Origin: Rickettsia typhi | GTDB lineage: Bacteria > Pseudomonadota > Alphaproteobacteria > Rickettsiales > UBA1997 | Assembly (NCBI GenBank): GCA_945874115.1 | Contig: CAMCFD010000034.1 | Location: 1 to 15,281 of the forward strand | Length of the DNA stretch: 15,281 nt | Direction: 5' to 3' | In this document: positions 5,620 to 12,588 of the stretch, one piece after another | Numbering within the stretch: the first letter of the stretch is position 1 | How the letters are laid out: every line of letters starts with the position of its first letter | The notes under the pieces: generated by a model | Database searches by the model: none | What the model saw: only the letters and a program-made list of their open reading frames with translations | Told to the model about the DNA's origin: nothing | Position numbers and translations under genes: made by a program

Positions 5620-7674
5620 TATAACATGTCCAGTTTCTTCAACTTTAGCTTGAGTCATAACGCCTTGCACATGTTTTCCGACATGCGATTTTTCATTTTC
5701 TTTAAACAATTTATTCTCAACCAAATCACCAAGCGCACCCTTGATTTGATTGAACACAACGCGATCAGCGTCAGGCTTATTCGTCATTCGTCCTCTTTTA
5801 CCTTTCGCGATAATTTTCGCCAAATCTTCCTTTAACTCTTCATCTTTTGGCAAAGATTTTTTCGCGCAATATTTCTCCGATAAAGCTTTTAAATCATCAA
5901 GCGCTTGATCTTTGTCACCAGAAACTGTTTTAGCATTACCAACAAGTGCGCCAAGCCTTTCTTCAAGCCTGTTATCAAGCGGCTTAAATTCGGCGTATCC
6001 CGAAACTGCACCTTTTGTCAAAAATGCTTGCTGCTCTTGTTCTGTTGCTTGTCTCACGCCATATTTTGCCTCACCATATTTCTCATCCGTGACTTGTCTT
6101 GAAAGATCGGTCAAAACAACTTTTTCGCCTTTATCATTTTCAACTTCAACGGCCATTCTTTCAACGGCGCCCTGCGCAGTATATTTCACATTTCTCCTTC
6201 CATCTTCAACTTTAATTGCCTCTTTTGGCCCAAGCTTAAAAGTTGAAGTTTTGCCGCTTCTGACATAATCAACAACGTCATTAATTAAGTCATCGACATT
6301 TCTCGAATCGTCAAGAACAATCGCTTTCGACGCAACACCTTTTATCATTTTGCCAATAATTTGCTTCGATAAAACATCAAGCGAATCTTTGTCGAGCTTT
6401 TCAAGAACCGAGCCGCTTTTCACCAAATAAGAATCGATAAGTTTGTCGATAAATCCGCTAACGACTTCTTGCTGTTGCTCTTGATCGCTAAAACCGATAA
6501 TTCTTTGATTACCTTTTTCCATTTGCCTAGTTTTCACAAAGTCAAAAATCAATCGCGAAACACCCACAACTTGACCAAGAACGGGGATGGACGCAAATTC
6601 GGCGATTGTTTCAAGTGCGCCAAAAGCCGTAGAAGATTTTCCATCTTTTGGCTTAACTTTCCCTTCCGAAATTAAAATCGCAATCGAAAAAGCTTCCGCA
6701 ACTTTTTTCTTCAAACTCGCCGAAACATCTTGCTTCAACTCATCTTTCTTGGCGACAACTTCTTGCTTTTTTGCGAAAAAAGTTTTCAGCGCCCCGTCTT
6801 GCGAAATATCGCTAAATAATTTCGATGATCTCTTCAAAGCATCACTTAAACTTTCTTCAACACCAAGCTCAAAATTTTGGCAATTACCTAAATTACCTGA
6901 TTTTTTTGTACAATCCAAACTTGTTTTTTGCAACTCATCGATTTTGTCGCTATATTTTTTAACATCAGCTTTTGCAGGATATTTTCCACCCGTAAAAAAC
7001 CTCAAAGCCCTTCTAAAAAAAGGCTTCTCGTCTTTTTCTTTGATCTCTTTTATTTTCCCCTCATTCTTGACAATTTCTTGCTGACTCGCTTCAATTTTTG
7101 CCTTAAACTTCGCCTGAACAAATTCATAAGGTTTTCTTACTAAATCTTTTCCCGAACTTCCCTTAAATTCTCCAGTTTTTGTCGCATCTTGATATCGCTT
7201 CACCTGCGAAAAACCATCACGTAAAGAATCTTTTATCGTCGCTGACAATAAATCTTTTTCATCAGCAGAAAATATGGATTGTGCTTCGCTACTAATTTTT
7301 GCCAAAGATTGCGCTTGCTGCTTAAGTGAAATCACCGAAGGCATCGCCGCAATTTCGCTGACCAAATTATTGAAAGTCGCCAAATTTTGATCACTTAGAG
7401 AAAAATTCGCACCACCACTTAAAAATGATTCATAGCTTAGAGACAAATCTTCGAATTGCCTTTGAAGCCTAAGAAGCAAGCCATATCGCTTAGCTTCAAT
7501 TCCATCAATAATATTTCTAAAATCACCAATTAAACTCACAGCATCTTTCGTACTTAAATCATCTTCAAAGTTGCCACATCTCTCTAAAAAATCCCCTTCT
7601 CTAAACTCAAGTTCGTTATGCGTAAGAAGCGCAAAATCATCCTCTATTCCCCTTTCTCTTTTAGTAAATGACAT
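5617..7674 (-). CDS. Large uncharacterised coiled-coil-like protein, possible secreted effector
   Basis: 685 residues; no family recognised. There is no signal peptide (MSFTKRERGIEDDF) and no clear membrane segment, so it is cytosolic or leaves by another route. It is rich in Lys, Glu, Asp and Gln. Long heptad-like helices are apparent around 185-255, where charged Lys/Glu runs are followed by FFRRALRFFTGG at 219-230, and again at 300-330. Residues 350-380 (EFASIPVLGQVVGVSRLIFD) form the most hydrophobic part and may be an amphipathic helix. Cys occurs at 33, 254 and 265 and near 615. The C-terminus is polar. Large charged helical orphans are common among type IV effectors of intracellular bacteria, and virB3 shows that this genome has such a system, but this is inference. 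It sits between two related palindromic elements, one just before its ATG and one ending on its stop codon. Reading frame and codon use resemble the neighbours. Confidence 0.75.
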   Translation of the reverse strand: MSFTKRERGIEDDFALLTHNELEFREGDFLERCGNFEDDLSTKDAVSLIGDFRNIIDGIEAKRYGLLLRLQRQFEDLSLSYESFLSGGANFSLSDQNLATFNNLVSEIAAMPSVISLKQQAQSLAKISSEAQSIFSADEKDLLSATIKDSLRDGFSQVKRYQDATKTGEFKGSSGKDLVRKPYEFVQAKFKAKIEASQQEIVKNEGKIKEIKEKDEKPFFRRALRFFTGGKYPAKADVKKYSDKIDELQKTSLDCTKKSGNLGNCQNFELGVEESLSDALKRSSKLFSDISQDGALKTFFAKKQEVVAKKDELKQDVSASLKKKVAEAFSIAILISEGKVKPKDGKSSTAFGALETIAEFASIPVLGQVVGVSRLIFDFVKTRQMEKGNQRIIGFSDQEQQQEVVSGFIDKLIDSYLVKSGSVLEKLDKDSLDVLSKQIIGKMIKGVASKAIVLDDSRNVDDLINDVVDYVRSGKTSTFKLGPKEAIKVEDGRRNVKYTAQGAVERMAVEVENDKGEKVVLTDLSRQVTDEKYGEAKYGVRQATEQEQQAFLTKGAVSGYAEFKPLDNRLEERLGALVGNAKTVSGDKDQALDDLKALSEKYCAKKSLPKDEELKEDLAKIIAKGKRGRMTNKPDADRVVFNQIKGALGDLVENKLFKENEKSHVGKHVQGVMTQAKVEETGHVI

Positions 7675-7690
7675 AATTTTATGTTTTTAA

Positions 7691-7716
7691 ATTATACTAT
7701 TTCCTGCTAATAATTA
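7691..7716 (-). promoter_or_regulatory. Promoter-like arm of repeat upstream of the 685-residue gene
   Basis: On the minus strand, CTAATTATTAGCAGGAAATA then G leads to a perfect TATAAT (7696-7691), 16 bases before the ATG at 7674. No good -35 is seen at 17 bases. The same layout precedes the small exported protein gene. Confidence 0.4.
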
Positions 7717-7790
7717 GCTTTTTTTAGCAAAATAATTTTAAACCGAAATTATAAAGCATAAATGTTAATTATTAGTGGAAAATGATATTA
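7693..7790. repeat. Palindromic intergenic element, short form
   Basis: The left arm (7693-7734) and right arm (7738-7790) are imperfect inverted repeats and correspond to the arms of the element at 5458-5619. The inner part of about 65 bases is missing here, so this looks like an internally shortened copy. Its right arm contains ATGTTAATTATTAGTGGAAA, part of the 25-base exact inverted match to 5462-5486, and ends on the TAA of pstA (7788-7790). Confidence 0.6.
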
Positions 7791-9059
7791 CCATTTTCTT
7801 TCGAATTTTTTGCGCAAAATTATCGCGATCAAATTAAACATAATCAGAAACGCTAACAACACGATAATCGCGGCCGAAGTTTTTTCGACGAAGCCAATTT
7901 CAGGACTGTCCGACCACAAATAAATTTGCACTGGCAAAACAGTCGTCGGGTCAGAAAAATTATGCGCAACATCTGCGATAAATGCAACCATTCCAATCAT
8001 CAAAAGTGGCGCCGTTTCGCCAAGGGCGCGCGACATCGCAAGAATTGTTCCTGTCATAATTCCTGGAATTGAAAGCGGAAAAAGGTGATGCAAAACAACC
8101 TGCATTTTCGAGGCGCCAAGCGCAATCGCACCATCGCGAATTGATTGTGGAATTGTGCGAATCGTGTTTCTGGTTGCAATAATAATCACCGGCAAAACCA
8201 GCATAAACAAAGTCATTCCACCAACCAAAGCCGAAGACCTTGGCAAACTCATAAATTGCAAATAAACCGTCAAACCAAGCAAGCCATAAATAATTGACGG
8301 AATCGCCGCCAAATTATTAATCGAAATTTCAATCAAATCAGTGAACTTATTTTTTGGCGCAAATTCTTCCAAATAAAAAGCGCACATCACACCAATTGGA
8401 AAAGCAAAAATCAAGAAAATTATCATCACCAAAAATGATCCGACCAAACTCGCCGCAATCCCCGCAGATTCTGGCTCACGAGAATCAGTATCTTGAAAAA
8501 ATTGCCAATTGAAAAAAGTTTTTATTTGTTTATTTTTCGCAAGCTCTTCAATTCTAAAAATTTCTTCTTCATTAAATTGCGACAAATCTTTATATTTAAA
8601 ATAAACGTCAACTTTCGAAGAAACATTCAGCCAAATATTTTGTTTTGTACCAATGAAATCGGGATTTTTCTCAAGAATCTCTTGCAGCAAAAAATCAGAA
8701 TTATCACTAATAATTCTATAAACAGTTTTTAATTCATCGCGCGATTTTAATTGCGGAAATTTATCGCTCAAAGCCCTTCTTATCAAGCTTTGATAGCTTA
8801 TTTGTTCAATCAATTCTTCTTTTGACAAACTTGCAAAATCACCTTTTAATTCAGAATTCTCAACAATTGCTTGCTGACTAAAATCGATTTCAACTTGAAT
8901 TTTATGAGTGATAAAAGCTTTATTTCCTTTAACAAAAATCGTAGTCAAAAAAACCGCCAAAAAAAACAACGCGAAGCCAATTGAGAAAGCCCCGAAAATT
9001 TTAAATTTCCGTTCAGCTTTATATCTTTTTGCTAGATTTTTTTTGATCGAATTTTGCAT
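7788..9059 (-). CDS. pstA: Phosphate ABC transporter permease PstA
   Basis: Inner-membrane permease that pairs with PstC to carry phosphate from PstS into the cytoplasm. There is one transmembrane segment at about 22-44, then a soluble stretch of about 155 residues probably in the periplasm, then a typical MetI-type permease core from about 200 with five membrane segments. The ATPase-contacting loop reads GAIALGASKMQVVLHHLFPL at 310-329, followed by IPGI and the family's ALGETAPLL at 345-353. Its 423 residues fit the long PstA form of alphaproteobacteria. The ATG lies 3 bases after the pstC stop, so the two are translationally linked. The expected pstB does not follow: the next gene downstream is the 685-residue protein, beyond a repeat element that overlaps the pstA stop codon. 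Confidence 0.95.
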   Translation of the reverse strand: MQNSIKKNLAKRYKAERKFKIFGAFSIGFALFFLAVFLTTIFVKGNKAFITHKIQVEIDFSQQAIVENSELKGDFASLSKEELIEQISYQSLIRRALSDKFPQLKSRDELKTVYRIISDNSDFLLQEILEKNPDFIGTKQNIWLNVSSKVDVYFKYKDLSQFNEEEIFRIEELAKNKQIKTFFNWQFFQDTDSREPESAGIAASLVGSFLVMIIFLIFAFPIGVMCAFYLEEFAPKNKFTDLIEISINNLAAIPSIIYGLLGLTVYLQFMSLPRSSALVGGMTLFMLVLPVIIIATRNTIRTIPQSIRDGAIALGASKMQVVLHHLFPLSIPGIMTGTILAMSRALGETAPLLMIGMVAFIADVAHNFSDPTTVLPVQIYLWSDSPEIGFVEKTSAAIIVLLAFLIMFNLIAIILRKKFERKW

Positions 9060-9062
9060 TAA

Positions 9063-10244
9063 TTATTTTCTATATTTATTGCGCGCAATCAGCGCAATCA
9101 CGTTAAAAATAAAAGTAATCACGAATAACACCAGCGCCAAAGCAAAGGCCGCCAAGGTTTTCGGGCTGTCAAATTCTTGATCACCAACCAAAAGCGTGAC
9201 GATTTGCGCTGTCGCAGTTGTCACCGAATCAAGCGGATTAAATGTAAGTTTCGCAACCAATCCCGCCGCCATAACCACAATCATCGTCTCGCCAATTGCG
9301 CGCGAAAAAGCTAAAATCACCGCGCTAATAATTGACGGCATACAAAAAGGCAAAACCACTTTCTTGATCATCTCCGACTTAGTGCTTCCAAGCGCAAGCG
9401 CACCATCGCGCAAATAAAACGGCACCGAATTCAGCGCGTCATCAACCAACGACAACACGAATGGAATAATCATAATTCCCATCACAAAACCCGCGGCCAG
9501 AGCGCTTTCAGAGGCAACATCAATTCCGAAAATCGCAAAACTATTCTTGAAAAATGGCGCAATCGCAACCACCGCAAAATAGCCATAAACAACGGTGGGA
9601 ACGCCCGCCAAAATCTCTAAAATCGGCTTCAAATAATCGCGAGTTTTCGACTTCGCATAAAAACTCAAATAAATCGCGGCCATAATACCAAGCGGAACCG
9701 AAACAGAAATTGCCACAAAAGTAATTAGCAAAGTTCCCATCAAAACCGGAATCATACCAAACGAACTCTCGCCAACACTTTGATCAGCGCGCATCGCCAT
9801 TTGTGGATTCCAGTTAGTTCCAAACAAAAACTCGCGAAAATCAACCATCTCAAAGAATCGAAGAGACTCAAATAAAATCGAAACCGTAATCGCAATCGTG
9901 ATTAAAATTCCGATCAAAGCAGTAGAGGACATCAATAATTTCAAGGAAGATTCGAGGTGATTTTTGGCGTTAAACCCTTTTTGATAGAAATAATCGATCA
10001 GAAAAAAATTAGCGACGAGAAAAATCGTCAATAAAATATATTTTTTTACATCAGAAAATGAGGCGAAAAAAATCATCGCAAGAAAAATTAGCGACCATAA
10101 AACGAAGCAATAAACATAATGGATTGGCAGCGAGCTAAAACGAATTTTTTGCGAAGAAATTTTACTTTGGCGCAAAGCCTTAAACTGAGAATTCAGCCGA
10201 ATTGAAAAAACCACTATAAAAAATAATGCAATTGCTAAAACCAT
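9063..10244 (-). CDS. pstC: Phosphate ABC transporter permease PstC
   Basis: Permease partner of PstA. Family marks are LFGTNWNPQ at 140-148, the loop GALALGSTKSEMIKKVVLPF at 281-300 and SRAIGETMIVVMAAG at 314-328. The first 130 residues hold extra membrane segments, as in long alphaproteobacterial PstC proteins, including a LPIHYVYCFVLW stretch after a first N-terminal membrane helix. The ATG at 10244 is used because that N-terminal helix appears to belong to the long family form. However, a perfect promoter ends directly against this ATG, so RNA made from it would start inside the gene. In that case translation could start at GTG codon 11 (10214) or TTG codon 24. It is the first gene of pstC-pstA and diverges from rsmE. 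Confidence 0.93.
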   Translation of the reverse strand: MVLAIALFFIVVFSIRLNSQFKALRQSKISSQKIRFSSLPIHYVYCFVLWSLIFLAMIFFASFSDVKKYILLTIFLVANFFLIDYFYQKGFNAKNHLESSLKLLMSSTALIGILITIAITVSILFESLRFFEMVDFREFLFGTNWNPQMAMRADQSVGESSFGMIPVLMGTLLITFVAISVSVPLGIMAAIYLSFYAKSKTRDYLKPILEILAGVPTVVYGYFAVVAIAPFFKNSFAIFGIDVASESALAAGFVMGIMIIPFVLSLVDDALNSVPFYLRDGALALGSTKSEMIKKVVLPFCMPSIISAVILAFSRAIGETMIVVMAAGLVAKLTFNPLDSVTTATAQIVTLLVGDQEFDSPKTLAAFALALVLFVITFIFNVIALIARNKYRK

Positions 10245-10273
10245 ATTATATCGTAAAAATTAACTTTTGTCAA
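10245..10273 (-). promoter_or_regulatory. Perfect consensus sigma70 promoter abutting the pstC start codon
   Basis: On the minus strand TTGACA (10273-10268), a 17-base spacer and TATAAT (10250-10245) match the consensus at all 12 positions. The next bases are the pstC ATG, so transcription should begin about 6-8 bases into the annotated gene. No Pho box was recognised nearby. Confidence 0.75.
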
Positions 10274-10384
10274 GAAATGCCGGTTTTTTCTTAGAGTACG
10301 AAGACTTTAGCGTGTTTTTTTCACCCAAAGTTATTAATTCTATTTATAGGCGAAATTAATGCCTAACTGCGCCAATTATACAAG

Positions 10385-10412
10385 TTGCAAAATTGCAAAT
10401 CAAGAATATAAT
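10385..10412 (+). promoter_or_regulatory. Likely rsmE promoter
   Basis: TTGCAA (10385-10390), a 16-base spacer and TATAAT (10407-10412) predict a start near 10419. That lies after a possible in-frame TTG at 10393 and before the ATG at 10447, so it decides for the ATG as the rsmE start. Confidence 0.6.
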
Positions 10413-10446
10413 CAAAAATCATAAAACTAACAATTTACCTAAAATT

Positions 10447-11193
10447 ATGCGAAAAATTAGGCTTTTTATCGAGAAAAATGACTTAAAAACCGGTTTTTTA
10501 GCAAAAATCGATGGTGCAGATTTTGAATATCTCACAAAAGTGATGCGCGTTAAAATTGGCGATGAAATCTCTGTATTCAACGGTTTTGACGGCGAATTTA
10601 GCGCTTCAATCATCGAAATTGCCAAAAAATATTTGATTGCAGAATTAGTGAAAAAAACCGCCGAACAAGAAGCTTCAAGCCACATAACGCTTGCTTTTGC
10701 GCCAGTTAAGAATGTGCGAATCGATTTTGTCGCGGCCAAAGCCACCGAAATGGGCGTTTCAAGCTTTTTGCCAATAATTACACAACACTGCGTTGTCGAC
10801 AAAATTAACGAAGAACGCTTTCGCGCCAATATTAAAGAGGCTTGCGAGCAATGTGAAACTAATTTTATTCCGCAAATTTTAGCGACAACTAAACTTGAAA
10901 AACTATTTAGCGATGAAAAATTAAAAGATAAAATTCTGATTTTATGCGATGAAAGTGGCTTGGGTCAAAAAGCTAGCGAAATTTTACCAAAAATCGCCAA
11001 AAATCGCCAAAAAAATCAAGAAATTGTGATTTTTATCGGCCCAGAAGGTGGATTTAGCAAGGACGAATTCGAGAAATTCAGAAAAATCGAGAATTTATAT
11101 TCACTAAGTTTGGGTAAGCGAATTTTAAGATCAGACACCGCAATAATCAGCGCGCTCGCGCTAGTTGGCGAGTTTTTTGGCTACACCGAATAA
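10447..11193 (+). CDS. rsmE: 16S rRNA (uracil1498-N3)-methyltransferase RsmE
   Basis: SPOUT-class, S-adenosylmethionine-dependent enzyme that methylates N3 of U1498 in 16S rRNA within the 30S subunit. The 248 residues from ATG 10447 begin MRKIRLFIEKNDL, matching the usual MR-x-RLF opening; the frame extends upstream to a TTG at 10393, but that lies ahead of the predicted transcription start. Motifs in ATG numbering: a PUA-like N-terminal part with LTKVMRVKIGDEI near 29-41, KATEMGV at 98-104, the trefoil-knot GPEGGFSKDEFE at 198-209 and LGKRILRSDTA at 222-232, which form the cofactor site. It is convergent with the downstream aminotransferase, with 21 bases between stops and no clear terminator. 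Confidence 0.95.
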   Translation: MRKIRLFIEKNDLKTGFLAKIDGADFEYLTKVMRVKIGDEISVFNGFDGEFSASIIEIAKKYLIAELVKKTAEQEASSHITLAFAPVKNVRIDFVAAKATEMGVSSFLPIITQHCVVDKINEERFRANIKEACEQCETNFIPQILATTKLEKLFSDEKLKDKILILCDESGLGQKASEILPKIAKNRQKNQEIVIFIGPEGGFSKDEFEKFRKIENLYSLSLGKRILRSDTAIISALALVGEFFGYTE

Positions 11194-11214
11194 TTAACGA
11201 TCAGTCACTAAAAC

Positions 11215-12399
11215 TTAAACGCCAAAAAACATTTTCATTTTCGCAATTGCCTTTTTTACTTCCGCCTCATCGTGAATTAATGAAAAGCGCACAAAGCCTT
11301 CTCCCGCTTCACCAAATCCGCTTCCAGCAGAAATCGCAACTCCGGTTTCTTCAAGAAGTTTTTTGCAAAACTCAAACGAGGTCATGTGAGAAAATTTTGG
11401 CGGAATTTTTGTCCAAATGAACATTGTTGCTTTAGGCATTTCAACGCTCCAACCCAGTTCTTCATTTAAACTTTTCACCAAAAATTCGCCGCGAGTTTTA
11501 TATCTAAGGCGCAAATTCGCGAGATATTCGTCACTTTTTTGGCTTAAACAATCGGCCGCGACAATTTGCAAAGGCTCGAAACTTCCATAGTCAAGATAAG
11601 ACTTTATTTTGTAAAGCGCATTAACCAGAGCCTTGTTGCCAGCCGCAAAACCAAGGCGCGCGCCACCCATTGAAAAACTTTTGCTGACCGTAGAAAACTC
11701 AATTGCAACATCTTTGGCGCCTTTCGCCTGTAAGATTGAAGGCGGTTTATATTTCTCGTCAAAATAAAGTTCGCAATAAGCAATATCAGAAATTATATAA
11801 ATTTCATGCTTCTTGCAAAAATCGACTAATTCTTGATAAAACTCAACGCCAACCACTTCAGTTGTAGGATTGCACGGGAAATTTACGATTACGGCTAGCG
11901 GTTTTTTTGCCGCATTTTCAACGAAATTTTTGAATTTTTGCAAGAAATCTGAGCTTCCACGCGAATCAATCGTGATGGCTTTATTTTTCGCAATTTTGAA
12001 AGCCGAAGTGTGAATTGGATAAGACGGACTTGGCACGACAAAATAATTATCATCGCCAGATAATGCTGTCGCAAGACTTGTGAGCCCTTCTTTAGCGCCA
12101 ATCGTTGTCAAAGATTCGGTTTTATAATCAAGCTCAACGCCAAATCTGCGCGCATAATAATCACAGTGCGCTTTTTTTATCAGGTCAATTCCACCAACTA
12201 AAGAATAACGATAAAGTTTGGGATTTTGCATCAATTCTTGCAATTTTTTCATCGCAAAATCAGGAGGAGATAAATCTGGATTACCCATTCCAAAATCAAT
12301 AATTTCAACGCCTCTCGCCGCAACTTCCATCTTTAAAATATGCATCGCTTCAAATAAATATGGCGGCAATTTCGAAGTTGAAAAAAAATCAGTTTTCAT
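11215..12399 (-). CDS. Class I/II PLP-dependent aminotransferase, AlaC/DapL-like
   Basis: Pyridoxal-phosphate aminotransferase of 394 residues, cytoplasmic. Family marks: LPPYLFEAMHILK at 11-23, IDFGMGNPDLSPP at 34-46, RYSLVGG at 64-70, GAKEGL at 101-106, NFPCNPTT at 173-180, DIAY at 205-208 with the cofactor-binding Asp and Tyr, SKSFSMGG with the Schiff-base Lys240, and a long IKSYLDYG-F-P-Q segment at 265-278. This pattern is shared by glutamate-pyruvate aminotransferases (AlaC) and proteins often named LL-diaminopimelate aminotransferase, so the substrate could be alanine/glutamate or a diaminopimelate precursor. The usual MAGWR after the catalytic Lys reads MGGAR here, replacing a conserved Trp by Ala. 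It is a single gene between rsmE (convergent) and aspS (same strand, 189 bases apart). No clear promoter was identified. Confidence 0.88.
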   Translation of the reverse strand: MKTDFFSTSKLPPYLFEAMHILKMEVAARGVEIIDFGMGNPDLSPPDFAMKKLQELMQNPKLYRYSLVGGIDLIKKAHCDYYARRFGVELDYKTESLTTIGAKEGLTSLATALSGDDNYFVVPSPSYPIHTSAFKIAKNKAITIDSRGSSDFLQKFKNFVENAAKKPLAVIVNFPCNPTTEVVGVEFYQELVDFCKKHEIYIISDIAYCELYFDEKYKPPSILQAKGAKDVAIEFSTVSKSFSMGGARLGFAAGNKALVNALYKIKSYLDYGSFEPLQIVAADCLSQKSDEYLANLRLRYKTRGEFLVKSLNEELGWSVEMPKATMFIWTKIPPKFSHMTSFEFCKKLLEETGVAISAGSGFGEAGEGFVRFSLIHDEAEVKKAIAKMKMFFGV

Positions 12400-12501
12400 T
12401 GACTTAAATTTTATATTTTTATTGAATTATCCATCAGAATTATTTCTTGATATTCAATGTTCTTTGATTAACGCAACCTCAATTTTCTAGCATCAAGCTA
12501 A

Positions 12502-12583
12502 GATTTTTTCTAATAAATTTTATGAAATATATCAGAAAAATCACTAAAAATTTCCTAAAAATTGGCGATAAAATTATTTAGGA
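12502..12583 (-). terminator. Weak candidate terminator hairpins downstream of aspS
   Basis: TCCTAAA (12553-12559) pairs with TTTAGGA (12577-12583). On the minus strand this stem is followed by AATTTTTAG. Next comes a longer AT-rich hairpin, arms 12502-12515 and 12530-12542, with a bulge and one wobble. Both are AT-rich and of uncertain strength. The rest of the gap up to the aminotransferase shows nothing recognisable. Confidence 0.3.
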
Positions 12584-12588
12584 TTGTT

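Noticed and set aside
6587..7084. Open frames of up to 165 codons opposite the 685-residue gene
   Set aside because: Their sequence is rich in Phe, Ser and Cys with low-complexity runs, as expected for the antisense of Lys/Glu-rich coding sequence, and no promoter or family match supports them.
5617..7674. The 685-residue gene as cargo of a composite transposon
   Set aside because: The flanking copies are in inverted relation, but each element is itself palindromic, there is no transposase, and no target duplication around the whole unit was seen.
10393..10446. 18-codon N-terminal extension of RsmE from TTG at 10393
   Set aside because: The predicted transcription start near 10419 lies downstream of this TTG, and the ATG at 10447 gives the standard RsmE opening.
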